The notes below the pieces were generated by a model. The model ran no database searches. It was not told the DNA's origin and saw nothing but the letters and a program-made list of their open reading frames with translations. From M3007 sp033764075 (lineage in GTDB: Bacteria; Bacteroidota; Bacteroidia; Chitinophagales; Saprospiraceae), in NCBI GenBank assembly GCA_033764075.1, contig JANRJH010000053.1, positions 99,705 through 163,704 of the forward strand: DNA of 64,000 bases, in the 5' to 3' direction. This document shows, one piece after another, positions 50,875-60,313 of the stretch. A program made the translations under genes and the position numbers. How positions within the stretch are numbered: the stretch's first letter is position 1; each line of letters opens with the position of its first letter.

Positions 50875-50981
50875 TGTCGAATTTCGAGTGTCGAATGTCG
50901 AATGTCGAATACACCTGGTAATCCAAAAGGATCAAGCACCCTCGTATTCGACACTCGACACTCGACACTCGACACTCGTTA
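50875..50981. repeat. Heptamer hairpin with 38-base arms, copy B2
   Basis: Left arm 50875-50912 and right arm 50944-50981 pair imperfectly; both are made of TGTCGAA/TGTCGAG-type 7-base units and share the ending GTCGAATAC at the inner side. The right arm ends four bases before the ABC exporter stop codon (TAG at 50988-50986). This second family-B hairpin and the one at 48771 enclose the two intervening genes. Confidence 0.88.
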
Positions 50982-50985
50982 CTCG

Positions 50986-52803
50986 CTACAGTGCTTGCAA
51001 CTCCACCAGTTTCCGGTAAAAGCGGCCGTCTTGCATGAGGCTGATGTGGGTTCCTTGTTCGACGATTCGGCCCTGGTGCATTACAACGATGACATCAGCG
51101 TGCTGAACGGTGCTGAGGCGGTGGGCAATGACCAGGGCGGTGCGGTTCTGTAGCAGCCGTTCGAGGGCTTCCTGTACCAGCTTTTCAGACTCACTATCGA
51201 GGGCCGAGGTTGCCTCGTCGAGAATAAGAATTTGCGGTTGGGTGAGCAGTGCCCGCGCGATGGTGAGCCGTTGACGCTGTCCTCCGCTGAGTTTGCTGCC
51301 CCGGTCGCCGATTATGGTGTCGTACCCTTCGGGCAGTTCTGTGATGAAGGTGTGCGCATTGGCCTGACGGGCGGCTTCCTCCACGTCTTGCCTGGTTACG
51401 CCTTGTTTTCCGAAAGCGATGTTGCTAAAAACAGTGTCGTTGAACAGCACCGGATCCTGGCTGACGATGCCCATGAGTCCACGGAGGTCTTCGAGGGTAA
51501 ACTCGCGGATGTCGACACCGTCCAGGGTGATCCGACCTTTAGTCGGGTCGTAAAACCGGGGCAACAGATCGGCAATGGTGCTTTTTCCGGCTCCGGAGGC
51601 CCCGACCAGCGCGACCACTTTTCCGCGCTCGAGCACCAGATGGATGTCGGATACAGCGTCGGTTTCGCCCCCCTGATAACGAAATCCGACATTTTCAAAC
51701 GCAATTTTGTCCCTGAAACCGTTTAGGGGCGCGGGGGTAGCCTTTTCCGCAATGGCTATTCCGGCGTTTAGCAGCGCCTGTATGCGATCCAGCGCGCCGC
51801 GGCCCTTGCGTACGTTATACAGCGCGGTGGACAAGCTCTTGACGGGGTCGATCGCATTGTAAAAAGCAAAAAGGAAAGTGATAAAGGTCTCCGGCTTGAG
51901 CGTGCCGGCGAATACCAGTCTGGAGCCGTACCACAGCAGTACGGCCACCACGCAGATGCCGAGAAATTCGGAAAGCGGGGAGGCCAGGTCTTTGCGGCGA
52001 CTGATGCGGATGAGTTTGCGTGCATAGTCGTCGTTGACCTGCTCAAAGCGGTTTTGTTGCCAGGCCGATGCGTTGAATCCTTTCAGTATTCGCATGCCGG
52101 AGAGTGTTTCTTCCAGCAGGGACATGAGGTAGCCCAGCACCGTTTGTGCGGCGTTGGAGCGGCGGCGCAGGCTGCGCCCCAGTGCCCCGATCAGGAGGCC
52201 GGAAAAAAGCATCAGCACGAACACGAAAAGGGTCAGCCCGGGCGCCATGACGACCATAATGGCCAGTGCGCCGGCCATGGCGATGGGGTCTTTGACCAGT
52301 TGTTCCACCATGCCGATGATGCTCAGTTCAATCTCCGAGATATCGGCGGTCATCCGGCTCATGAGGTCGCCCTTTCGTTCTTCGGTGTAGTACGAAAGCG
52401 GCAGGGCCAGCATTTTGGCGTGCACCTGGTTGCGCAGGTCTTTGATGATGCCCACCCGGAGTGGCGACATGAAATAGATGCCGAGGTAGCGGGATATGTT
52501 TTTGCCGAAAAAAATAAGCACGACCAGCACGCATACGCCGGCGAGCACGGCCTCTTGTCCGTACAACAATGTTTGCCGGTCAAAAAAAACGGCAATGTTG
52601 TGTTCCAGTCGCGTGTACCAGTTCCATGCTTCGGTGTCGACGGGCACGACGGTTTTATCTTCCTTGCGTTTGAACAGGATTTGCAGGAAAAAATTGAGCG
52701 CGGGGATGCTGATGACCTGGAATACGGACATCAGCAGGTGAAAAAATACCGCCAGGAACAGATACCGTCTGTAGCGCAGGAGGTATGGCAGGAACTCGCG
52801 CAT
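50986..52803 (-). CDS. MsbA-like ABC exporter (permease-ATPase fusion)
   Basis: 605 aa half-transporter. The N-terminal half has six membrane helices (type IV exporter fold, YHLLMSVFQVI near the start). The C-terminal ATPase has Walker A GASGAGKST near residue 401, LSGGQRQRLTIARAL as the signature near residue 508, Walker B ILILDEATSALD, and the H-loop VIAHRLSTV. Such homodimers flip lipids or export drugs; MsbA-like lipid A export is only a family guess. The gene follows accC by six bases on the same strand. Confidence 0.92.
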   Translation of the reverse strand: MREFLPYLLRYRRYLFLAVFFHLLMSVFQVISIPALNFFLQILFKRKEDKTVVPVDTEAWNWYTRLEHNIAVFFDRQTLLYGQEAVLAGVCVLVVLIFFGKNISRYLGIYFMSPLRVGIIKDLRNQVHAKMLALPLSYYTEERKGDLMSRMTADISEIELSIIGMVEQLVKDPIAMAGALAIMVVMAPGLTLFVFVLMLFSGLLIGALGRSLRRRSNAAQTVLGYLMSLLEETLSGMRILKGFNASAWQQNRFEQVNDDYARKLIRISRRKDLASPLSEFLGICVVAVLLWYGSRLVFAGTLKPETFITFLFAFYNAIDPVKSLSTALYNVRKGRGALDRIQALLNAGIAIAEKATPAPLNGFRDKIAFENVGFRYQGGETDAVSDIHLVLERGKVVALVGASGAGKSTIADLLPRFYDPTKGRITLDGVDIREFTLEDLRGLMGIVSQDPVLFNDTVFSNIAFGKQGVTRQDVEEAARQANAHTFITELPEGYDTIIGDRGSKLSGGQRQRLTIARALLTQPQILILDEATSALDSESEKLVQEALERLLQNRTALVIAHRLSTVQHADVIVVMHQGRIVEQGTHISLMQDGRFYRKLVELQAL

Positions 52804-52809
52804 AGTGGC

Positions 52810-54153
<1,344 letters not shown>

Positions 54154-54189
54154 CTGAAGAGGATTTAGATGCCGCCCGGCAGTTATTGT

Positions 54190-54720
54190 TTATGCCGGTT
54201 CAACGAGGTAAAGCGGCTGGTCGTATTCGACCGGAGAAGCGTCTTCTACCAACACTTTTACGATTTTGCCTTTTATTTCGGACTCAATCTCGTTGAAAAG
54301 CTTCATGGCTTCGATGATGCACACGGTGTCACCCACTTCAACGTCGTCGCCGATTTTGACGAAAGGTGGCTTGTCGGGCGAGGCAGAGCGGTAAAAGGTG
54401 CCCACCATCGGTGATTTGATGTGCACCAGGTTGCCCGCTGCGCCCGCTTTGGGTGCTTCGGCGTTCCCGGACGACTTGTCCGCTGTTTCGACTGCAGACG
54501 CCGGAGGCGCCGTAGCGACCGGGGGTGCAGGCGTCGAGGGGTGGGCCACAACCGGCGGAGGTGGGGCGGAATAGATAACCTGGCCCGGCGTGTTTTCGGG
54601 CGACTGTTGGGCCGCCTGATTTCGGATGATGATCTTGAAGTCGCCTTCCTGAAGATAAAAGGTAGACAACTTGTTTTTGGTCACAAGCCGGATGAGTTCC
54701 TGAATTTGGTTAAAATCCAT
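54190..54720 (-). CDS. accB: Acetyl-CoA carboxylase, biotin carboxyl carrier protein
   Basis: 176 aa. An N-terminal domain (about 1-40), a Pro/Ala-rich flexible linker (about 50-95, with SAPPPPVV, STPAPPVATAPP), then the biotinyl domain with the biotin-accepting Lys140 in IIEAMKLFNEIES. The thumb of E. coli AccB is represented by ASPDKPPFVKIGD. Part of the fabH, efp, accB, accC set on the minus strand; 17 bases after efp. Confidence 0.97.
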   Translation of the reverse strand: MDFNQIQELIRLVTKNKLSTFYLQEGDFKIIIRNQAAQQSPENTPGQVIYSAPPPPVVAHPSTPAPPVATAPPASAVETADKSSGNAEAPKAGAAGNLVHIKSPMVGTFYRSASPDKPPFVKIGDDVEVGDTVCIIEAMKLFNEIESEIKGKIVKVLVEDASPVEYDQPLYLVEPA

Positions 54721-54737
54721 ACCCTGAGGGTTTTAAG

Positions 54738-55304
54738 TTATTTCTTGACGCGTTCGATATAGGCGCCGGTGGCGGTGTCGATTTTAATCAGGTCTCCGAC
54801 CTCGCAGAAGAGGGGGACCCGCACCTCGGCGCCGGTTTCCACGGTTGCCGGCTTGAGGGTGTTGGTGGCGGTGTCGCCGCGTACACCCGGTTCGGCGTAG
54901 GTGATTTCCAGCACCAGGGTCTGGGGCAATTCCACAGACAACATGTTGTCGTTTCGGGCGTCGAAGAGCCCGTCTACTACGTCGCCTTCTTTCAGGAACT
55001 TTCCATTGTCGATGAGGGCTCCCGGAACGGAAATCTGGTCAAACGTTTCCTGGTTCATAAAGACGAAGTCCGTATCATCCATGTATAAGAACTGAAATTT
55101 CCGGCGTTCCACGCGCACCTCGGTGATGTCGTGGCCGCTTTGGTAGGTGTGCTCTATCACCTTGCCGGTGGTGGTGCTCTTCAGTTTCGTCCACACTTTT
55201 CCGCTACCGCGACCGACCTGGAAGCGCTGGAAGTCGATGACCTTGTAAATGTCGTTGTTGTGTTCGATGCAAAGACCGTTTCGGATGTCTGCCGTCGTTG
55301 CCAT
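54738..55304 (-). CDS. efp: Elongation factor P with arginine at the tip position
   Basis: Translation factor that relieves stalling at polyproline, 188 aa from the ATG at 55302-55304; the in-frame extension upstream is leader. Three beta domains of standard length. Alignment to E. coli EF-P from the TG of the LLTG/TTTG block backwards puts R32 (VGRGSG) where E. coli has the modified Lys34 (PGKGQ). Conserved C-terminal signature residues are intact (DTATGAYIERV). An Arg-type EF-P is normally rhamnosylated by EarP, but EarP is not in this window and the surrounding loop differs from the usual one. Confidence 0.95.
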   Translation of the reverse strand: MATTADIRNGLCIEHNNDIYKVIDFQRFQVGRGSGKVWTKLKSTTTGKVIEHTYQSGHDITEVRVERRKFQFLYMDDTDFVFMNQETFDQISVPGALIDNGKFLKEGDVVDGLFDARNDNMLSVELPQTLVLEITYAEPGVRGDTATNTLKPATVETGAEVRVPLFCEVGDLIKIDTATGAYIERVKK

Positions 55305-55388
55305 TGTGTTGGGTTGAAAGGATGAAAATGGTGATTGGGTGATGTATTTGCCGCATCGGCGGCGGATCACCGGATGGCTTCCGGGGCG

Positions 55389-55396
55389 CAAAAATA
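55389..55396 (-). promoter_or_regulatory. Candidate efp promoter (-7 box)
   Basis: Minus-strand TATTTTTG, exact match to TAnnTTTG, in the 121-base fabH-efp gap, 84 bases before the efp ATG. It may start an efp-accB-accC transcript. Confidence 0.45.
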
Positions 55397-55425
55397 GGCA
55401 ATTTCCCCAAAGCATTAAAAAGTAA

Positions 55426-56418
55426 TTACAAAGCCCATTTGAGGAGGAGGGAGCCCCAGGTAAACCCGCCGCCGAAGGCGGTCAGTACGATGTTTTCGCC
55501 TTTTTTGAACCCGTTTTGGAATTCCCACAGGCACAAAGGCAAGGTTGCGGCGGTCGTATTGCCGTATTTTTCGATGTTTACGGTTACGCGGTCCATGGGG
55601 AAGTCCAGGTGTTCGGCCACGGAGGTGATGATCCGGATGTTGGCCTGGTGCGGAATGAGCCAATGCACGTCGTCGGTGGTCATCTTGTTTCGGCGGAGCA
55701 GTTCCCGGGTGGTGTTCACCATGCCCTCCACGGCGTATTTGAACACGCGTTTGCCGTCCTGGTACACGTAATGCTCCCGGTTTTGCACGGTTTCGGGGCT
55801 GGGGGGGCGTTTGGATCCGCCGGCTTTCATGTGCAGGTATTCGCGGCCGGCGCCGTCGGAGCGCAGGATGAAGTCGATCACGCCGTTGCCGTCGGTTCGA
55901 GGTTCGAGCAGCACCGCACCGGCGCCGTCGCCAAAGATGACACAAGTGGTTCGGTCGGTGTAGTCGATGATGGACGACATGAAGTCGGCGCCCACCACCA
56001 CCACCTTTTGGTAAACGCCTGTCTGGATAAACTGGGCGCCGGTGGCGAGCGCATACAGGAAGCCGGAGCATGCGGCGTTGACATCATAACCGAAGGCGTT
56101 TTTGGCGCCGATCTTGTCGCACACAGTGTTGGCGGTGTCCGGAAACACCAGGTCTCCGGTAATCGTAGCCACAATGAGCAGATCAATCTCGCCGGGTTTT
56201 ACGCCCGTTCGTTCGAGCAATCCCTTCACGGCCTCAGTGCACATATCGCTGGTTGCCCACCCTGGTGTTCGCAGGATACGGCGTTCGCGGATGCCGGTGC
56301 GGGAAAAAATCCACTCGTCGTTGGTATCGACCATTTTTTCCAGGTCGTGGTTGGTGAGCCGGTCCTCCGGTACCCATCCGTGTACGCCGGTGACGGCGGC
56401 GCGGAGCTTGTTCGTCAT
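55426..56418 (-). CDS. fabH: 3-oxoacyl-ACP synthase III
   Basis: Condenses acetyl-CoA with malonyl-ACP to start fatty acid synthesis, 330 aa. The catalytic triad is visible: C117 (VNAACSGFLYAL), H257 (WLIPHQANIRI) and N287 (EKYGNTTAATLPL). The FSRTGIRERRI segment near residue 38 and IFGDGAGAVLLEP near residue 161 are also typical. It stands upstream of efp-accBC, so fatty acid initiation genes are grouped. Start ATG 56416-56418. Confidence 0.97.
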   Translation of the reverse strand: MTNKLRAAVTGVHGWVPEDRLTNHDLEKMVDTNDEWIFSRTGIRERRILRTPGWATSDMCTEAVKGLLERTGVKPGEIDLLIVATITGDLVFPDTANTVCDKIGAKNAFGYDVNAACSGFLYALATGAQFIQTGVYQKVVVVGADFMSSIIDYTDRTTCVIFGDGAGAVLLEPRTDGNGVIDFILRSDGAGREYLHMKAGGSKRPPSPETVQNREHYVYQDGKRVFKYAVEGMVNTTRELLRRNKMTTDDVHWLIPHQANIRIITSVAEHLDFPMDRVTVNIEKYGNTTAATLPLCLWEFQNGFKKGENIVLTAFGGGFTWGSLLLKWAL

Positions 56419-56445
56419 ATACTGACTTTATGAAAGAATGAACCG

Positions 56446-56453
56446 CAAAGGTA
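56446..56453 (-). promoter_or_regulatory. Candidate fabH promoter (-7 box)
   Basis: Minus-strand TACCTTTG, exact TAnnTTTG match, 28 bases before the fabH ATG. It lies within the divergent region with the UbiA gene, whose own box is at 56509-56516. Confidence 0.55.
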
Positions 56454-56508
56454 CGGCAGTGGACAGTAAATTTTACCCTTACACCGCAGTTATGGGTTGC
56501 GGGGTTCG

Positions 56509-56516
56509 TACATTTG
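56509..56516 (+). promoter_or_regulatory. Candidate promoter (-7 box) for the UbiA-family gene
   Basis: TACATTTG, exact TAnnTTTG match, 31 bases before the ATG at 56547. It coincides with the alternative TTG start upstream, which argues against that TTG being used. Confidence 0.5.
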
Positions 56517-56546
56517 CACGATTGGGAACCAAATCAGCCGCAGCCG

Positions 56547-57416
56547 ATGCTCAAACACTACCTTTCCCTCATCAAATTCAGCCATACCGTATTCGCCTTG
56601 CCGTTCGCCCTGGTGGGTTTTTTTCTGGGGATAACGGCACGTCCGGACGGTTTCAGCTGGCGGCTGTTGGGGCTGGTGCTGCTGTGCATGGTGTTTGCCC
56701 GCAGTGCGGCCATGGCGTTCAACCGCTGGCTGGACCGGGACATTGACGCCGTGAACCCGCGCACCAACCGGCGGGAAATACCGGCGGGCGTTATTCCGGC
56801 GCGTTCGGCGCTTGTCTTCGTGGTGGTTATGTGTCTGCTTTTTGTAACGACCACCTGGTTCATCAATCCCTTGTGCTTTTACCTGTCGCCCGTGGCCCTG
56901 GCTGTTGTGCTCGGTTACAGCTACACAAAGCGCTTCACCTGGCTCTGTCATTTTGTGTTGGGGTTGGGGCTGGCGTTGGCGCCGGTGGGCGCCTACCTGG
57001 CCGCTACTGGTCATTTTGGCCTCGCCTCCGTTCTGTACGGATTGGCGGTGCTCACGTGGACGGCCGGGTTCGACATCATCTACGCCCTGCAGGATGAGTC
57101 GTTTGATCAGGAACACCAATTGTACTCCGTGCCTTCCTGGCTGGGGCGGTTGCGTGCCCTGCGCGTGTCTGAATGGCTGCACCTGGTTACGGCCATTCTC
57201 ATGATCACAGCCTTGCGCAGGGCCGGATACGAAACGCAGGGCGCGACACAGTGGGTCGCCTGGATCGGAACTGCCCTGTTTTTGGCGCTGCTCGTGTACC
57301 AGCACCTGCTGGTCAGGCCGAACGACCTGAGCCGGGTCAATCTCGCCTTTTTTACCACCAACGGCGTCGCCAGCGTGATTTTCGGAACACTGATGGTGGC
57401 CGATCTGCTCCTGTAA
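56547..57416 (+). CDS. UbiA-family polyprenyltransferase (UbiA/MqnP-like)
   Basis: 289 aa integral membrane enzyme from the ATG at 56547 (MLKHYLSLIKFSH). The first Asp-rich motif, NRWLDRDIDAVNPRTNRREIPAG near residue 68 (in parts), and the second, DIIYALQDESFDQEH near residue 180, both bind magnesium and prenyl diphosphate. It joins a prenyl chain to an aromatic acid. Bacteroidota use menaquinone, and members with this NPRT-R-REIPAG pattern are often MqnP of the futalosine pathway, so that may be its role; UbiA itself is the alternative. Confidence 0.85.
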   Translation: MLKHYLSLIKFSHTVFALPFALVGFFLGITARPDGFSWRLLGLVLLCMVFARSAAMAFNRWLDRDIDAVNPRTNRREIPAGVIPARSALVFVVVMCLLFVTTTWFINPLCFYLSPVALAVVLGYSYTKRFTWLCHFVLGLGLALAPVGAYLAATGHFGLASVLYGLAVLTWTAGFDIIYALQDESFDQEHQLYSVPSWLGRLRALRVSEWLHLVTAILMITALRRAGYETQGATQWVAWIGTALFLALLVYQHLLVRPNDLSRVNLAFFTTNGVASVIFGTLMVADLLL

Positions 57417-57497
57417 TTCCGTATTTATTCGATCCTGAAAGCGCCTGTCCCCGTACCCCAAGCATTCAACGCGACACCTTAAACCCTGTCTGTTGCC

Positions 57498-58073
57498 ATG
57501 ACCTATATCGCCATTTTTGCCTCCGGCACCGGTACCAACGCCCTCCGGTTGATGGAACATTTTGCCGCACATCCGGACATCCGGGTGGGCGTACTGGTGT
57601 CGAACAAGCCCGGCGCAGGGGCGCTGCACCACGCCGACGACATGGGGGTTCCCACCCTGGTGATCGATCGGAAGTCGTTTTATGAATCCGAATCACTGTT
57701 GACAGACCTGGATCTGTACCATGTCCGGTTCATCGTGCTCGCCGGCTTCCTGTGGCTGGTGCCCCCCTACCTGATTCGGGCGTACCCCAACCGGATCGTG
57801 AACATCCACCCGGCATTGCTCCCCCGCCACGGCGGAAAAGGTATGTACGGCATGCGGGTGCACCAGGCAGTTCGAGACGCCGGCGATCCGGAAACCGGCA
57901 TTTCCATTCATTACGTCAATGAGCGTTACGACGACGGGGCGATCATTTTTCAGACCTCCTGCCCGGTGGGGCCGTCGGATACGCCGGACGACATTGCCCG
58001 GCGGGTGCAAGCCCTGGAGCACCGCCATTACCCGGAAGTGGTGGAGCAGTTGATCGCGCAGCAGCCCGTCTGA
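57498..58073 (+). CDS. purN: Phosphoribosylglycinamide formyltransferase
   Basis: Third step of purine synthesis using 10-formyl-THF, 191 aa. N-terminal IFASGTGTNALRLMEHF binds the substrate phosphate; IHPALLPRHGGKGMYG near residue 112 includes the catalytic His, and ETGISIHYVNERYDDG near residue 135 holds the remaining catalytic residues. Typical length. With folD and purH elsewhere in this window it belongs to the same pathway. Confidence 0.96.
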   Translation: MTYIAIFASGTGTNALRLMEHFAAHPDIRVGVLVSNKPGAGALHHADDMGVPTLVIDRKSFYESESLLTDLDLYHVRFIVLAGFLWLVPPYLIRAYPNRIVNIHPALLPRHGGKGMYGMRVHQAVRDAGDPETGISIHYVNERYDDGAIIFQTSCPVGPSDTPDDIARRVQALEHRHYPEVVEQLIAQQPV

Positions 58074-58126
58074 AAGCACGCGTTTGGGTTGTTTTATCCT
58101 ATATTCGCGTCTAAAGAGAGTTGTCC

Positions 58127-59044
58127 ATGTCCGAACGCCGCCTAACCACAACCAATCTGCTGAAGCCTGGCGTCATTGCCGGGTTGTTGCGGCTCGAGCA
58201 CTGGGTTAAAAACCTGTTCCTGTTTATCCCGCCGTTTTTCGCTGCCCGTTTGCACGAGCCGGTCGTTTTACTGCGCGTTGTACTGGCTTTTCTGGCCTTT
58301 TCCCTGGTGGCCTCCGGTGTGTACATTCTCAACGATTTGGTTGATGCGCCCAAGGATCGCCTTCACCCCGACAAAAAGAAGCGCCCCATTGCTTCCGGTG
58401 TTGTTTCCTCCCGACAGGCCATTGCCGTGCTGGTGCTGGTGCTGGCTGCGGGCACGTTGCTGGCCGCCTGGCTGGGGACCGATCTGTTGTTGCTGTGCCT
58501 GTTGTACTTCGCGATCAACCTCTGGTATAGTTTTTACCTGAAAGACATCGCCATCGTGGATATTTTCACCATATCCGTAGGCTTTCTGCTGCGGGTTTTT
58601 GCCGGCGGCGCAGCAGCGGGCGTGGTGGTTTCCCAATGGCTTATTGTCATGACCTTTCTGCTGGCGCTCATCCTGGGTCTGGCCAAGCGCCGGGGGGAGT
58701 ACCTGGTGGCACAGGACGGCGCCAGCTTCCGCAAGGCACTCGAGGGGTACAACCTGGCGTTTTTGGACATGAGCATGGTCGTTTGTTCCACCGTTTCCAT
58801 TGTCGCCTACCTGATGTACTGCTTTTCGCCGGAGGTGGAGGCCCGCATCGGCAGCGACAAGATCTATTACACCGGCGTATTTGTGGTGCTGGGGGTGCTG
58901 CGTTACCTGCAACTCACCCTGGTGTACAATAAAACGGAGTCGCCCACCCGGGCCTTGTTGCGCGACGGATTCCTGCAGCTGGTGCTGGCCGGATGGGTAG
59001 GGTCGTTTGTATGGTTGTTGTACCTGCGTGGACACGGCGGGTAG
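58127..59044 (+). CDS. UbiA-family transferase, decaprenyl-phosphate phosphoribosyltransferase-like
   Basis: 305 aa from the ATG at 58127; a TTG two codons upstream is not needed. About nine membrane helices. The first motif is NDLVDAPKDRLHPDKKKRPI near residue 69, and the start LRLEHWVKNLFLFIPPFFA fits the subgroup of mycobacterial DPPR synthase (UbiA/Rv3806c-like), which transfers 5-phosphoribose to a polyprenyl phosphate. Substrate here unknown. The stop is only four bases from a duplicated copy of the downstream gene's 3' end. Confidence 0.82.
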   Translation: MSERRLTTTNLLKPGVIAGLLRLEHWVKNLFLFIPPFFAARLHEPVVLLRVVLAFLAFSLVASGVYILNDLVDAPKDRLHPDKKKRPIASGVVSSRQAIAVLVLVLAAGTLLAAWLGTDLLLLCLLYFAINLWYSFYLKDIAIVDIFTISVGFLLRVFAGGAAAGVVVSQWLIVMTFLLALILGLAKRRGEYLVAQDGASFRKALEGYNLAFLDMSMVVCSTVSIVAYLMYCFSPEVEARIGSDKIYYTGVFVVLGVLRYLQLTLVYNKTESPTRALLRDGFLQLVLAGWVGSFVWLLYLRGHGG

Positions 59045-59048
59045 GCCC

Positions 59049-59070
59049 TCAAAGGATGCCCTCCGCCAGC
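59049..59070. repeat. 22-bp duplicated 3' end of the TauE gene, left copy
   Basis: Matches 59280-59301 at 21 of 22 bases. The right copy is the natural C-terminal coding sequence and stop of the TauE-like gene; the left copy would encode LAEGIL and a stop. The two bracket 209 bases holding the 109-bp element and a heptamer array. The pair resembles a target-site duplication. Confidence 0.75.
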
Positions 59071-59076
59071 TTTGCC

Positions 59077-59208
59077 GTTGTCGGCGTCCGCGCCGTCAAC
59101 AAACGGCGGAGGGAGGGGCCAAACAAATGCACCCAAGGATTGCAGTTGTAGACGTTTTTCCCCTGATCGCTCACTCCGCCGTTTGTTGTTGGCGAGGACG
59201 CCAACAAC
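59077..59208 (+). repeat. Structured repeat element, copy 2, with long inverted ends
   Basis: The part 59100-59208 is the second copy of the 109-bp element (91 of 109 bases shared with 40593-40701). Here the left end extends further, so that the arms 59077-59115 and 59170-59208 pair at 34 of 39 positions around a 54-base centre. The right end is the hairpin GTTGTTGGCG, loop AGGA, CGCCAACAAC. No open frame is shared with copy 1. The structure resembles a small non-autonomous element. Confidence 0.88.
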
Positions 59209-59279
59209 AGCACAAACGACCGACAGCCGACGACCGACGTCCGACGACCGACAGCCAACAACCGACAGCCGACAGCCAT
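59209..59279. repeat. Single-armed heptamer array flush with the TauE stop
   Basis: About eight 7-base units (ACCGACA, GCCGACG, GTCCGAC-type) lie between copy 2 of the 109-bp element and the TauE stop codon. Unlike the other arrays it has no inverted partner. It ends one base before the 22-bp right copy. Confidence 0.8.
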
Positions 59280-59301
59280 TCAAAGGATGCCCGCCGCCAG
59301 C
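59280..59301. repeat. 22-bp duplicated 3' end of the TauE gene, right copy
   Basis: This copy is the last seven codons and stop of the TauE-like gene on the minus strand; see the left copy at 59049. One base differs (position 14 of the repeat). Confidence 0.75.
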
Positions 59302-60050
59302 AACAGCCCCACGGCCATGATCAGTAGTCCGGTAACCCACTTCACCGCTTCGAGCGTCACTTTTTCCATGTACCGTGCACCGAGGTAAGCTCCGGCAAAG
59401 GCAAAAACGATGGCGGTGACGAGCACTGGCCAGTTTTGAACGGCCTCTTCCGTCAGAAAACGGTTGAAATATACCGGAAGCCGGATGCCGTCGACCAGGC
59501 ATGCAATGAGTACCCCGGTGGCGATGTATGCCGACTTGTCGAGTCCCAGGTTAATGAGAAATGCGGAGCGCAGCGCGCCCTGGTGGCCGCTGAGCCCTCC
59601 GAAGAATCCGCTGATCAGTCCTCCGAGGTACAAAAAACGGGTCCCGAAACGCATCCGGCGGCCGGCGGGTGTCAGTTCCTGAAGCGCAAAAAGTACCATC
59701 AGCAAACCGATGACCACCTTGATGAGCGATACCTCGAACCGGCGGGCGCCCCACCCCCAGGTGAACCACGGGGCCTGTTCGCTCATGGCAGACAGCGCCC
59801 AGGCGCCCAACAGACCGCCGACAACCGACGGGATGCCAAATCGCAGGATGGTGGGCCGGTCGGCATATCGTCCGACCAGCACAAGCTTGAAAAGGTTGTT
59901 AGAAAGATGCACCACGCCTGTGAGTGCGACCGCTACGTGTACCGGAAAAAACAATCCCATTACCGGCAGTAAAATGGTACCCAGACCAAAACCGGAAAAC
60001 AGGGTCAGTAGCGAAGCCAAAAAGGCCGTAGCGGCTATGATCCAAAACAT
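59280..60050 (-). CDS. TauE/SafE-family membrane permease
   Basis: 256 aa, eight or so membrane helices. The two-repeat TauE/SafE pattern is visible: ASLLTLFSGFGLGTILLP near the start and LGGLISGFFGGLSGHQGALR near residue 140, each with the glycine-rich G-x-G-G motif. Members export sulfite, sulfoacetate or other organic sulfur anions, but substrate specificity cannot be read here. Its last codons lie in the 22-bp duplication. Candidate -7 box 60166-60173. Confidence 0.85.
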   Translation of the reverse strand: MFWIIAATAFLASLLTLFSGFGLGTILLPVMGLFFPVHVAVALTGVVHLSNNLFKLVLVGRYADRPTILRFGIPSVVGGLLGAWALSAMSEQAPWFTWGWGARRFEVSLIKVVIGLLMVLFALQELTPAGRRMRFGTRFLYLGGLISGFFGGLSGHQGALRSAFLINLGLDKSAYIATGVLIACLVDGIRLPVYFNRFLTEEAVQNWPVLVTAIVFAFAGAYLGARYMEKVTLEAVKWVTGLLIMAVGLLLAAGIL

Positions 60051-60165
60051 GAACTTGAAAAAAAACCCGGCAAAACCGTTTCTATGATGGCGCTCTCAAT
60101 TGGCTCTTTCGATGGCTGGCAAAAATGGAGATCGGAATGCCGGGAGGGATGTCCGTGGGAAAGCA

Positions 60166-60173
60166 CAAATGTA
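60166..60173 (-). promoter_or_regulatory. Candidate TauE promoter (-7 box)
   Basis: Minus-strand TACATTTG, exact TAnnTTTG match, 116 bases upstream of the ATG, giving a fairly long leader. Confidence 0.4.
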
Positions 60174-60305
60174 CGCAAATACATTGCCAAAGAAAAAAAA
60201 TTTATCTATTAAATAAATGTAAAATTTTGACGTATTAGTACGGTGTGCCTATCAACTTAACAATTTGTTCGTGTATCAACCCTTTCATGTCAACGAAAAT
60301 GGTCG

Positions 60306-60313
60306 TATTTTTG
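60306..60313 (+). promoter_or_regulatory. Candidate typA promoter (-7 box)
   Basis: TATTTTTG, exact TAnnTTTG match, 47 bases before the typA ATG. A small hairpin lies in the leader. Confidence 0.5.
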
